Of a stretch of 64,000 bases of DNA, positions 55,333 to 63,913 are shown in pieces. The DNA lies in assembly GCF_014656545.1 (NCBI RefSeq), contig NZ_BNDS01000010.1, forward strand, positions 127,533 to 191,532, given 5' to 3'. A model generated the notes under the pieces. That model saw nothing but the letters and a program-made list of their open reading frames with translations. It made no database searches and had not been told where the DNA came from. Each line of letters opens with the position of its first letter. Positions within the stretch are counted from its first letter, which is position 1. This DNA is from Neobacillus kokaensis (GTDB taxonomy: Bacteria > Bacillota > Bacilli > Bacillales > Cytobacillaceae). The position numbers and the translations under genes are program-made.

Positions 55333-55474
55333 CCATTCTACCTTTCTGAGGTTCTAGGAAATCTTTCACCAGCTGGATTTTTTATTTTCAATTATCCTGG
55401 GTGTCTGACACTAATAATTTTGATATAATTACAAACAGTTAATAAATTCAGAAATTGTAAGGGGCGTATTTTAT

Positions 55475-55987
55475 ATGATGATTCCATACAAAGGAAAATC
55501 TCCTTCTATGCATGACTCCGTGTTTGTGGCACCAGGTGCATATTTAATTGGCGATGTTCAGATTGGGAAGGAGTCGACGGTTTGGTTCAACGCTGTTTTA
55601 CGAGCTGATGAGGGTCCGATTATTATTGGTGAAAGATGCAGTATTCAGGACAATTCTACTCTTCATTTATATGAAGGATTTCCTGTCATTATTGAAGACG
55701 ATGTCACCATTGGCCATAATGTGATTTTGCACGGCTGTAAAGTGGGCAAGGGCTCCATTATTGGAATGGGTTCAACAATCCTAGATAATGTGGAAGTCGG
55801 GCAAGAATGTATTATCGGTGCCAATACCCTGCTTGCTGGGAGCATTAAAATTCCTCCGCGTTCACTTGTACTAGGTTCTCCCGGCAAAGTCGTTCGTGAA
55901 CTAACAGAAAAAGACCTGCAAATGCTGCAGATGTCAAGTGAATCTTATGTCCAAAAGGGCAAGGAATATAGAGAGATTTTAAAATAA
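55475..55987 (+). CDS. Gamma-carbonic-anhydrase-like hexapeptide protein (YtoA family)
   Basis: A 170-residue left-handed beta-helix protein. Hexapeptide repeats run from about 20 to 130 (GDVQIGKESTVWFNAVLRAD). Zinc ligands are the His residues in STLHLYEG and TIGHNVILHG. Close to B. subtilis YtoA. Carbonic anhydrase activity is not certain for this subgroup. Start at ATG 55475 or 55478, with AAGGGG upstream. Confidence 0.9.
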   Translation: MMIPYKGKSPSMHDSVFVAPGAYLIGDVQIGKESTVWFNAVLRADEGPIIIGERCSIQDNSTLHLYEGFPVIIEDDVTIGHNVILHGCKVGKGSIIGMGSTILDNVEVGQECIIGANTLLAGSIKIPPRSLVLGSPGKVVRELTEKDLQMLQMSSESYVQKGKEYREILK

Positions 55988-56002
55988 ATGAAGGTATAAA
56001 AT

Positions 56003-56034
56003 ACCACCCTGCTTTTTTTAGGGTGGTTGACTTT
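56003..56034 (+). terminator. Terminator of the YtoA-like gene
   Basis: ACCACCCT / AGGGTGGT stem, then TGAC and T7. Confidence 0.85.
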
Positions 56035-56079
56035 TTTTCATATTTTTATATCTAAGAAGGTATCAAACTACACAAAAAA

Positions 56080-56655
56080 TTATTGTAAAGATTTAATATC
56101 TCTGATGATTTGTTCATAAGGCGGATCGGAGACCCCCTCATACTTTTGCACAACCAGTCCCTGTTTATTGATTAGATAAAAATTCGTGCTATGCACAAAT
56201 TGATTTGATCCTTCTAATTTTGCCGCTGGGGCCATAAAGGATTTATTGGCAAAGCTTTCAATAAACTCCTGTTTGTATCCTGTTATGAGATTCCAGTTTG
56301 AAAAATCAGCCCCTACTCTACTAGCATATTGTTTTAATATTTGGGGTTGATCATAGTCGGGGTCAATACTGAAGGATACTAATTGTGCCTTAACGCCTGC
56401 TTTTGCAAGCTTCCTCTGAAGTTCTGCCATATTGGACGTCATCGGCGAACAAACGGTATCACAATTAGTAAAGACAAAATCGGCAATCCACACCTTTCCT
56501 TTTAATGTTGAGAGATCGATTGGCTTTTCGTCTTGATTAACCCCTTCAAAATTCGATACTTTCATATTTAATGGAAAAACAACTTTTTGTTTGTTATTTA
56601 CACATGCGCTCAAGATGCCTAAACCGATCAACAAAAGGAGTATGACTTTTTTCAT
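56080..56655 (-). CDS. SCO1/SenC-family copper chaperone lipoprotein
   Basis: A 191-residue lipoprotein (lipobox LSAC) with a thioredoxin fold. The copper ligands are CxxxC in FTNCDTVCSPM and the His in NQFVHSTNFY. Sco proteins help assemble the CuA centre of cytochrome c oxidase. MKKVILL at 56655 has AAGGG 9 nt upstream. Confidence 0.92.
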   Translation of the reverse strand: MKKVILLLLIGLGILSACVNNKQKVVFPLNMKVSNFEGVNQDEKPIDLSTLKGKVWIADFVFTNCDTVCSPMTSNMAELQRKLAKAGVKAQLVSFSIDPDYDQPQILKQYASRVGADFSNWNLITGYKQEFIESFANKSFMAPAAKLEGSNQFVHSTNFYLINKQGLVVQKYEGVSDPPYEQIIRDIKSLQ

Positions 56656-56679
56656 TCCAAACATCCCTTCTAGAAAAAA

Positions 56680-56701
56680 GTGCTGAGCATTGACTCAGCA
56701 C
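56680..56701 (-). terminator. Terminator of ABC system 2
   Basis: GTGCTGAG / CTCAGCAC stem with U6 on the minus strand, 140 nt past the stop of the binding-protein gene. Confidence 0.8.
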
Positions 56702-56764
56702 CTTGCATTTTATTTAGCTTTGAATCTGAAAAATTTATTTTTTGAAGATATATTGTTGAAAGTT

Positions 56765-56818
56765 GCAAATTTATCTAGAAAATCCACAGATATATTTCGA
56801 AAAGCCGCAGATAAATTC
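56765..56818. repeat. Intergenic array, 21-bp period, minus-strand core TTTATCTGCGG
   Basis: Three units with GCAAAT, ACAGAT and GCAGAT starting at 56765, 56786 and 56807, exactly 21 bp apart. It lies between the stop and terminator of the leftward ABC operon. Confidence 0.6.
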
Positions 56819-56842
56819 CTCATACTAGTCAATTTTATATAT

Positions 56843-57844
56843 TTATTTAATAAACTCCGTATTGATTAAAGCCGCAAAATCAGGCTTTTCTTTTAAGAAT
56901 TTAAGCTCAACAGACGAATTAGCAAACTGTTGAATCACCTCTTCATTGACATCTGAAGTGAAATGGATATTTTTCCACGCTTGATCAATCACATCTTTAT
57001 CAAGTTCTTGTTTCGTAATGTCTTTAATGCTATTGATGGTAATTTGTTTGGCTTCTTCTGGATTCTTTTCAATAAAGGCGATGGCTTCTTCCTGCGCTTT
57101 TACAATTTTTGCGATGACGTCTTTATCCTCTTTAACCTTCTTACCGCTCGAAACTAGAATCGTATTTGGCAATGTTTGACCGTAAGAGATTTTAGAACTG
57201 TCGACGATTACCTTCGCCCCGACTTGTTTCACCAATTGGGAAGCCCAAGGCTCAGGAACGGCTGCAAGGTCCACTTTACCAGTCTCAAACATGTTTGCGT
57301 ACTGAGCCGGGTTGCCGGTTACATGCTTAAGCGTGCCGCCGATTCTAGCAGATGAAATGCCGAAATCTTGTAAAAATGTTTCCATTTGAACATCATGTGT
57401 GCAGCCAACCCCAGGAGTAATGAATGTTTTTCCATTAAAATCTTCCACGGAATTGATTCCGCTCTTCTGACTGGCGACAATCGCTGTACCACCGGATGAA
57501 GCACCTGCAAGAATTTTCACATCGGCACCGTTAGTAAAGTTGTTCATTACAGGGCCAGGTCCAACTAAACCTGCATCAATATCACCGGTTTTTAGTGCTG
57601 TCATAAAGGCACCGCCATCAGGGAAGGTTTTATATTCGATTTTTACATCCTTACCCAATTCTTTTTCGTAGTAGCCTTTTTCCTTTGCGACCATCGCAGG
57701 TGCATGGTCAATGTTCGGGAAGTATCCAATTACTACCTTTTTCTCTTTTTGACCGGAGCCGGCACTTTCCGAACTGCCGCAGCCTGCTAATAGTCCTGCC
57801 GCAAGTAAAAAGGCCGAGCCCATAATGGTTAACTTCTTTTTCAT
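56843..57844 (-). CDS. ABC substrate-binding lipoprotein, SsuA/NrtA type (system 2)
   Basis: A 333-residue lipoprotein (lipobox LAGC). Family segments are VVIGYFPNIDHAPAMVAKEK, KTGDIDAGLVGPGPVMNNF and TGKVDLAAVPEPWASQLVK. The pattern fits sulfonate, taurine, nitrate or pyrimidine-precursor binding proteins. Last gene of the operon ATPase-permease-binding protein. Confidence 0.92.
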   Translation of the reverse strand: MKKKLTIMGSAFLLAAGLLAGCGSSESAGSGQKEKKVVIGYFPNIDHAPAMVAKEKGYYEKELGKDVKIEYKTFPDGGAFMTALKTGDIDAGLVGPGPVMNNFTNGADVKILAGASSGGTAIVASQKSGINSVEDFNGKTFITPGVGCTHDVQMETFLQDFGISSARIGGTLKHVTGNPAQYANMFETGKVDLAAVPEPWASQLVKQVGAKVIVDSSKISYGQTLPNTILVSSGKKVKEDKDVIAKIVKAQEEAIAFIEKNPEEAKQITINSIKDITKQELDKDVIDQAWKNIHFTSDVNEEVIQQFANSSVELKFLKEKPDFAALINTEFIK

Positions 57845-57876
57845 CTCTCTTTTTCCTCCCCTTTTTTAAAAACATC

Positions 57877-58638
57877 TTAATTGTTTGTTTCCAGCCCCCA
57901 ACGGCGCAGGACATTTTTCTCTACCCGCTGGAAGAACAAAATATCAACAATCGTGCCGATGACACCGATGATAATCATGATCCCGATTACCAGCTTCATA
58001 TTGCCAAAATCTGAGGCAAACTTAAGTGTATAGCCGAGACCAGGTCCTGCACTTAAAATTTCCCCTGCCATCAGCGCCCGCCAAGCAAACGCCCAGCCAA
58101 GCCTTATTCCCGTGACTGCGTATGGAATCGAGGCAGGAAAAATTATTTTTATAAATAAATCCCAGCCCCGTGAACCCATTGTCTGAGCAGCCTTTATATA
58201 AAGAGGCGAGACATTTTTGATTCCAATCCGCATATTAATCGTCATCACCAAAGTAGCCCCCAGAATGACAATAAACGTTACTGCTTTTTCATTTAAGCCA
58301 AACCACATAATCGCGATAGGCAGCCAGACGATACTTGGGACACTCTGAAGCGCCAAAATCAAAGTACCAAGTGTTTCATCTGCAGTTTTATTTTTGGCTA
58401 AGAGAATCCCCAGCCCGACACCTATAATAATCGCTATTGCAAGACCAATTGCCAGTCTGCGAAAGCTTGCGATAATATCATAGATTAATGTTTTATCAGC
58501 AAACCCTTTAGCAAGTTCGTCTAATACATCTGTTGGGGCTGGCATTAAGGCTGGTGAAACACCGAGTATTCTCACAGTCCCCTGCCAAGCGATCAAAATC
58601 AGAACAAAGAATATGATTCGTTTAATTGTTGACTGCAT
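57877..58638 (-). CDS. ABC transporter permease, SsuC type (system 2)
   Basis: A 253-residue permease with six membrane segments and the EAA-like loop IKAAQTMGSRGWDLFIKIIF. It overlaps the ATPase gene by 17 nt. Confidence 0.92.
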   Translation of the reverse strand: MQSTIKRIIFFVLILIAWQGTVRILGVSPALMPAPTDVLDELAKGFADKTLIYDIIASFRRLAIGLAIAIIIGVGLGILLAKNKTADETLGTLILALQSVPSIVWLPIAIMWFGLNEKAVTFIVILGATLVMTINMRIGIKNVSPLYIKAAQTMGSRGWDLFIKIIFPASIPYAVTGIRLGWAFAWRALMAGEILSAGPGLGYTLKFASDFGNMKLVIGIMIIIGVIGTIVDILFFQRVEKNVLRRWGLETNN

Positions 58639-59407
58639 ATGCTAATTCCTCTTTTACAACTTTATCAATCTCGCTCTGCAAGAGCCTCATAATTTTTTCC
58701 TCTAGTTTGGCTGTCATTTGCGGATGCTGCGCTCTCGGTCTAGGAATTCGAACTTGAATGTCCTCTAGGATTACTCCAGGCCGTGTCCCCATGACGATAA
58801 TTCTGTCTGACAGTTTAATAGATTCGCTGATACTGTGAGTGACAAACAAAATCGTTTTCTTGGTTTCAAGCCAAATTTTCTCTAATTCATGATGAAGTCT
58901 TGAGCGTGTTTGTTCATCCAATGCGCCAAATGGTTCATCCATTAAGAGAACCTTCGGATTCATCGAAAGTGCTCGGGCAATTGCCACCCGCTGTTGCATG
59001 CCGCCAGAAAGCTCATGTGGAGAATGCTTTGTATAGTTACTCAACTGCACCTTTTGAAGGAAATGGTGTGCCAATTCTTTTGCTTCCTTCTTCTTCATCT
59101 GTTTGCGGAGCGGAAACATGACATTCTCTTCTACGGTCATCCATGGGAATAGCGCAGCCTGTTGAAAAACCATTCCACGATCTTTCCCCGGCTTCGTGAT
59201 TCGCTGGCCATTTAACAAAATTTCACCACTTGTTGGCTTTGTCAAACCGGCCACAATCGAAAGCAGTGTTGATTTACCACACCCAGAGGGCCCAAGGATT
59301 GAAACAAATTCCCCCTCTTTTATGTCCAGATTAATATCGGAAAGCACAGTACTTGCCGTATTTTGATTCACAAATTGCTTATTAATATCTTGAATTTGAA
59401 GAAACAT
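58622..59407 (-). CDS. ABC transporter ATPase, SsuB type (system 2)
   Basis: A 261-residue ATPase: Walker A GPSGCGKST, signature [15 protein letters not shown], Walker B LLMDEPFGALD, switch FVTHSISES. First gene of system 2. ATG 59407 has AGGTG 9 nt upstream; an in-frame GTG at 59419 has none. Confidence 0.93.
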   Translation of the reverse strand: MFLQIQDINKQFVNQNTASTVLSDINLDIKEGEFVSILGPSGCGKSTLLSIVAGLTKPTSGEILLNGQRITKPGKDRGMVFQQAALFPWMTVEENVMFPLRKQMKKKEAKELAHHFLQKVQLSNYTKHSPHELSGGMQQRVAIARALSMNPKVLLMDEPFGALDEQTRSRLHHELEKIWLETKKTILFVTHSISESIKLSDRIIVMGTRPGVILEDIQVRIPRPRAQHPQMTAKLEEKIMRLLQSEIDKVVKEELAYAVNN

Positions 59408-59530
59408 TTGCCCTTTCACCTACTTCACCCATAATTCACATTAGTTTAATCGGATTAATATTAATTAAAATTAATTATAAAGCTTATCGCCCTAAAGTCA
59501 ATCATTTTCTAAAAATTCTCACCAAAAAAA

Positions 59531-59573
59531 GGTGTCAGGCACCATGTGAATTTTTCACATGGTGCCTGACACC
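59531..59573. repeat. Perfect 20-bp dispersed palindrome, full copy
   Basis: Arms 59531-59550 and 59554-59573 with loop TTT, built on GGTGTCAGGCACC. Its U7 on the minus strand also makes it a terminator for the MFS gene that stops at 59582. A second copy lies at 62196-62237. Confidence 0.85.
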
Positions 59574-59581
59574 AAGTTTGT

Positions 59582-60913
59582 CTAGTTAAGTTGATAGGCT
59601 TCAGACTGTGTTTTTGCTGGTATTAGAAAGCTTAGGAATACGGTGATAAAGCTGAAGATGAGTGCAAATAGGAATACGTTTTGCATTCCAATTACAATGT
59701 TGGCCGCCTGATTAATAATGACACCCATGATGGTAACCCCAATGGAGGTTCCGATGTTTCTTAAAAACATTTGCAGGGATGTCGAGATCCCCTTGATTTC
59801 AGCATCAGCAAATTCCTGAGAAGCAATCGTTCCTATCGCAAATAATAATCCAAACGAAAACCCCTGCACCGTTAGAATTAGAAATAATACGGCGTACGCA
59901 ATATTTTCGACAAAAATGTAGAGAGCAAGTCCCGAAAATGCTGTAATGATACTACCTATAATAAATAAATTTTTATAGCCATAACGGACAATCCAATTTC
60001 CTGCCGGAGTGCTTCCAAACATCCATCCGACTGCGATACTTAATAAGATTAACCCGCTTTTGTAAATACTCATGTTATTCCCTTCCTGCAGGAATAGCGG
60101 AATAAAGTTCGATGTCCCGAAAAACGAAACACAGTATACAAGCATAAACAAATTTGTTCTGAATAGCCCTTTATTCTTAAACAAGGAAACAGGCAGAAAT
60201 GGATAGGTTTCCCTTCTTTCCACCAATACAAAAAGAAGAAACACGATAATACCTGCTATCACATACCACATAGGCTTGCTAACGTTCGTAGCTAATAATA
60301 GCAGTGTAATGGAGATACCAAATAAGAAAAAGCCTTTATAGTCTATATATGTCTTTTTAAATTGAACCTGTTCCTTATATGGAATCAAACATAGCACTGT
60401 AGCAATGCCAATTGGAATGTTAATATAGAAAATCCATCTCCATGTTAAGGCTTCAACAAAAAAAGAACCTAATACTGGTCCAACAATTGAAGATAAAGCC
60501 CAAATGGAACTGAATACTGCCTGAATTTTCCCGCGCTTTTCAATTGTAAATAAATCCCCTACAATGATCATCGAGAGCGGGATCATGCCGCCTGCCCCAA
60601 GACCTTGAACTCCTCGATATATAACAAGTGTAACCATAGAATTAGCAAGTCCGCATAGAACCGAACCTAGCGTGAAAATACCCACAGCGATAATCAATAG
60701 CTTTTTCCTGCCATACATATCGGATAATTTTCCATACAGCGGAACAGTTACTGTACTCGCTAACATATAAACCACAAAAATCCACGCAAACAACTCCATA
60801 CCTCCAAGCTGTTTGACAATCGTTGGACTGGCTGTTTGCATAATGTTTGCGTCAAGCGCCGAAATGAGAGTGGTAATCACCAGCCCCCAAAATACATATT
60901 TACTTTTCCCCAT
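59582..60913 (-). CDS. MFS drug:H+ antiporter, EmrB/QacA-type
   Basis: A 443-residue protein with 12-14 membrane segments. Motifs are ALDANIMQTASPTIVKQLGG (helix 1), GKLSDMYGRKKLL and the motif-C SIVGPVLGSFFVEALTWRWI. Resembles DHA2 efflux pumps; substrate unknown. The stop codon is directly followed by the dispersed palindrome. Confidence 0.88.
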   Translation of the reverse strand: MGKSKYVFWGLVITTLISALDANIMQTASPTIVKQLGGMELFAWIFVVYMLASTVTVPLYGKLSDMYGRKKLLIIAVGIFTLGSVLCGLANSMVTLVIYRGVQGLGAGGMIPLSMIIVGDLFTIEKRGKIQAVFSSIWALSSIVGPVLGSFFVEALTWRWIFYINIPIGIATVLCLIPYKEQVQFKKTYIDYKGFFLFGISITLLLLATNVSKPMWYVIAGIIVFLLFVLVERRETYPFLPVSLFKNKGLFRTNLFMLVYCVSFFGTSNFIPLFLQEGNNMSIYKSGLILLSIAVGWMFGSTPAGNWIVRYGYKNLFIIGSIITAFSGLALYIFVENIAYAVLFLILTVQGFSFGLLFAIGTIASQEFADAEIKGISTSLQMFLRNIGTSIGVTIMGVIINQAANIVIGMQNVFLFALIFSFITVFLSFLIPAKTQSEAYQLN

Positions 60914-61084
60914 TAGAACCTCCTACGTAAACCCCTTAAAACATCTTTTTATTATAGCAAAGTACCTTTTCAAATATCTATTACTTTTTCCAACCCAAAA
61001 AAGTAATCTCCCTAAAAATACCTTTTTAAGTAATAAATTGCTCTATTAAGAGAAATTCTAAAAACAATCGGAGGTGGTGTAAAG

Positions 61085-61228
61085 ATGAGAAAAGACATCA
61101 ATCAAGAAAGCAGCCTAAATAACGAAGAAATCATGAACCGGGTCAATCAAACCTTTGATAAGATTTCTCAAGATGTGAAAGAAATGATTCAACAAAACGA
61201 TCAGGAAAATGATACCCCCTATTCATAA
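61085..61228 (+). CDS. Small hydrophilic protein, unknown
   Basis: A 47-residue acidic, Asn/Gln-rich peptide (MRKDINQESSLNNEEIMNRV). A strong GGAGGTG precedes the ATG and a terminator follows, which supports a real gene. No family recognised. Confidence 0.65.
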   Translation: MRKDINQESSLNNEEIMNRVNQTFDKISQDVKEMIQQNDQENDTPYS

Positions 61229-61249
61229 CGCCGTAATGGCGTTTTTTTA
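61227..61249 (+). terminator. Terminator
   Basis: AACGCC / GGCGTT stem with T7. Confidence 0.8.
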
Positions 61250-61297
61250 AAATAACCCAACACATTCGTGTATAAGTGTTGGGTTTTTCCAATCTAA

Positions 61298-62173
61298 CTA
61301 TTCTACTGAGTTTAAGAAATCGCCAATTACCCGTAAGTATTCCTCCGGCTCTTCAATATATGGCATATGGGCGCTATTTTCAAACACATAAAATTTCGAG
61401 TGGGGTGTCAGACTGCTATAATAATTGGTTGAATCTGGTGTTGCCTCATCATAGCGGCCGCAGGTATATAAGGTTGGACACGTTATATTCTTTAGCTGCT
61501 CGGTGCAATCGAACGTTTTTAAATTCCCCTTCACGGTAAACTCCGATGGGCCCCACATGATATTGTAAACTTCAGGATTTCGGTACTCTCGCGGTCTGTT
61601 TTCGATCCATTCGGGATTTCGTTCTAATCGATTGACAAAATGTTTACTAAAAACTTCAATTGCTGCTTCGAATTCCGCCGAATCAGTCGTCCCGTTTTCC
61701 TCGCAGCGTTTGATAGTTTCCTGCACATCTAGTGGCAGTGTTTTTAAATTTCGACGTTGATCCTGTTCCCACAATGGTGCACTTAAGCATGGGCTTGAAA
61801 AAATAACGCTTTTCACGCCTTGCGGCTGCGGCTCCATCAGACAATAGGCCGCCGCCAGCGTCGTGCCCCATGAATGCCCGAGAATATGTACTTCTTGAAG
61901 GTTCAAGGCTTTGCGTAGCTGACCGAGTTCCTCCACAAACCGATCAACATGCCATAGCGATGAATCTGTTGGCCGATCCGAACGGCCGCAGCCTAATTGA
62001 TCATATAAAATCACAGGACGATCCTTCGCTAAGTCTTTCAACCCCTGCAATGAATAACAAGATGAACCAGGCCCTCCATGCAAAACAATCACAGGCGTTC
62101 CAGCCGCCCCCTCATTAAACCTCTGATACCAAACCCTGCCCCCCGTTACCTCAACAAACCCCTCTTCATACAT
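61298..62173 (-). CDS. Proline iminopeptidase-family alpha/beta hydrolase
   Basis: A 291-residue hydrolase. HGGPGSSCYSLQGL forms the oxyanion region, GHSWGTTLA holds the nucleophile Ser, and CGRYDEATP and SAHMPYIEEP supply Asp and His. These are typical of S33 prolyl aminopeptidases. MYEEGFVEV at 62173 has AAGGAGAA upstream. It follows glycerate kinase on the same strand. Confidence 0.9.
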   Translation of the reverse strand: MYEEGFVEVTGGRVWYQRFNEGAAGTPVIVLHGGPGSSCYSLQGLKDLAKDRPVILYDQLGCGRSDRPTDSSLWHVDRFVEELGQLRKALNLQEVHILGHSWGTTLAAAYCLMEPQPQGVKSVIFSSPCLSAPLWEQDQRRNLKTLPLDVQETIKRCEENGTTDSAEFEAAIEVFSKHFVNRLERNPEWIENRPREYRNPEVYNIMWGPSEFTVKGNLKTFDCTEQLKNITCPTLYTCGRYDEATPDSTNYYSSLTPHSKFYVFENSAHMPYIEEPEEYLRVIGDFLNSVE

Positions 62174-62195
62174 CTTCCATTCTCCTTTCTTTAGC

Positions 62196-62237
62196 GATGT
62201 CAGGCACCATGTGAATTTTCCCATGGTGCTTGACACC
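62196..62237. repeat. Dispersed palindrome, second copy
   Basis: GATGTCAGGCACCATG ... CATGGTGCTTGACACC, a slightly diverged copy of the element at 59531-59573, between glxK and the iminopeptidase gene. Confidence 0.8.
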
Positions 62238-62238
62238 A

Positions 62239-63369
62239 CTACTCGTTACTCCATACTGCGGCGATATTTCTGGCGGTTGTTTCTATGTATTCAGCGGCGT
62301 GTTTGAAAGCATCTTCTAATTCCACAATCCCTGGTATAATGCTGAAGATGGCGTCGATTCCATGGTCATGGACAACATGGCTGTCAGTGCCAACTGTTCC
62401 GGCAATGGCAATGACGGGAACTCCAAATTTTTTAGCAGCCTTCGCTACACCGATCGGAGTTTTGCCGAAAATCGTTTGATCATCAATCTTCCCTTCTCCG
62501 GTGATGACCAAATCCGCATCTTGTACAAGCCTAGAAAGCCCTGTCGCTTCAATGACAATATCCACTCCTCGCTTCAATTCCGCAGGTAAGAATGCAAGCA
62601 GGCCGCCGCCGAGACCACCAGCTGCTCCAGCCCCAGGAACATCCACTATTTTCTTTCCAAGGTCCCGTTCAATAATTGCAGCAAAATGGGCAAGATTTTC
62701 ATCCAACCGGGACATCATTTCGGAGTCTGCTCCCTTTTGCGGACCAAATATAGCAGAAGCTCCTTTTTCACCTATAAGCGGATTATCGACATCGCAGGCA
62801 ACATCAATTCTGACATTCCCTAATCGTGGGTCAAGCCCAGCGATATCAACGGAACAAAGCTCTCCTAATGCTCCCCCGCCTCCGCCAATTTCCCTGCAGT
62901 TTTCATCTAGGAGCCGTACGCCAAGAGCCTGTGCCATGCCTGCGCCTCCATCATTAGTGGCACTGCCTCCGATTCCTAGAATAATATGATTTACTCCGTA
63001 GTCAAGGGCTGCAGCTATCAATTCTCCCGTACCACTTGATGATGTGATCAAAGGATTGCGACGCTCGACTGGAACGAGCTGCAAACCAGATGCAGCTGCC
63101 ATTTCGATGACCGCAGTCCGCTCATTCCCAAGCATTCCGAAAAAAGCTTCTACTTCTTCACCAAGTGGCCCTGTCACTATTTTTTTAATGATTTTCCCAC
63201 TGGTTGCATCGACGAGAGATTGAACTGTTCCTTCTCCTCCATCTGCCATAGGAACCATTACATATTCCGCATCTGGCAGTACCTTTTTAAAGCCTTTGAC
63301 AATTGCTTCAGACACCTCGATTGCAGAAAGACTTTCTTTAAATGAATCAGGTGCAATGACAATTTTCAC
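62239..63369 (-). CDS. glxK: Glycerate kinase
   Basis: A 376-residue GarK/GlxK-type kinase: VIAPDSFKESLSAIEVSEAI at the N-terminus, MADGGEGTVQSLVDAT, GIGGSATNDGGAGMAQALG and DLVITGEGKIDDQT. It phosphorylates glycerate, feeding glycolysis. GTG 63369 has GGGAG upstream; earlier in-frame sequence is not conserved. Confidence 0.95.
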   Translation of the reverse strand: MKIVIAPDSFKESLSAIEVSEAIVKGFKKVLPDAEYVMVPMADGGEGTVQSLVDATSGKIIKKIVTGPLGEEVEAFFGMLGNERTAVIEMAAASGLQLVPVERRNPLITSSSGTGELIAAALDYGVNHIILGIGGSATNDGGAGMAQALGVRLLDENCREIGGGGGALGELCSVDIAGLDPRLGNVRIDVACDVDNPLIGEKGASAIFGPQKGADSEMMSRLDENLAHFAAIIERDLGKKIVDVPGAGAAGGLGGGLLAFLPAELKRGVDIVIEATGLSRLVQDADLVITGEGKIDDQTIFGKTPIGVAKAAKKFGVPVIAIAGTVGTDSHVVHDHGIDAIFSIIPGIVELEDAFKHAAEYIETTARNIAAVWSNE

Positions 63370-63505
63370 CGCCAACCACTCCCTATTTGAGTTATCCCCA
63401 AAAAAGTATATGATGTAAAAATTGTACGATATCCTATTCTTTTTGTACAAGCATTTCCTGTTAACTTCAATATGCTAGATTATAATCAAAAATGAGAGGG
63501 AAAAG

Positions 63506-63898
63506 ATGCTAACAAATAATGTGATTCAATCAGGATTGCAACAGCTCGGAAAGCCCTATGTCTTCAATGCACCACCATTTCAAGCGAACTCTTTTGATTG
63601 CAGCTCGTTCATCCAATATATTTTCCAAGTAAATGGTGTGTCGCTTCCACGAAATTCACGCCAGCAATATCTTGCTGGTAAAATGATTAACAGTCAAAAT
63701 ATCAAACAAGGAGATTTATTATTTTTCACTACTCGCAGCAGGAAACAAAAAAAAGGACTTGAGAAAATCGGCCATGTTGCCTTGTACCTTGGAAATGGTA
63801 GAATTCTGCATACGTATCCGAAAGGAAAAAAAGTTACCATCTCAGCATTAGAACCATACTGGAAGAAAATGATGGTAGGGGTAAAACGAATCTATTAA
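63506..63898 (+). CDS. NlpC/P60-family peptidase, single domain
   Basis: A 130-residue protein consisting only of the NlpC/P60 domain. The catalytic Cys is in SFDCSSFIQYIF, His in KIGHVALYLGNG, and the polar third residue is His in ILHTYPKG. There is no signal peptide or wall-binding repeat, so it is probably cytoplasmic or spore-associated. GAGAGGG precedes the ATG. Confidence 0.9.
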   Translation: MLTNNVIQSGLQQLGKPYVFNAPPFQANSFDCSSFIQYIFQVNGVSLPRNSRQQYLAGKMINSQNIKQGDLLFFTTRSRKQKKGLEKIGHVALYLGNGRILHTYPKGKKVTISALEPYWKKMMVGVKRIY

Positions 63899-63913
63899 AA
63901 AATCCCCGAAATA

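Noticed and set aside
55398..55415. GGTGTCTGACACT near the end of the GntR gene
   Set aside because: Similar to the dispersed palindrome only in a short half; too little to call a copy.
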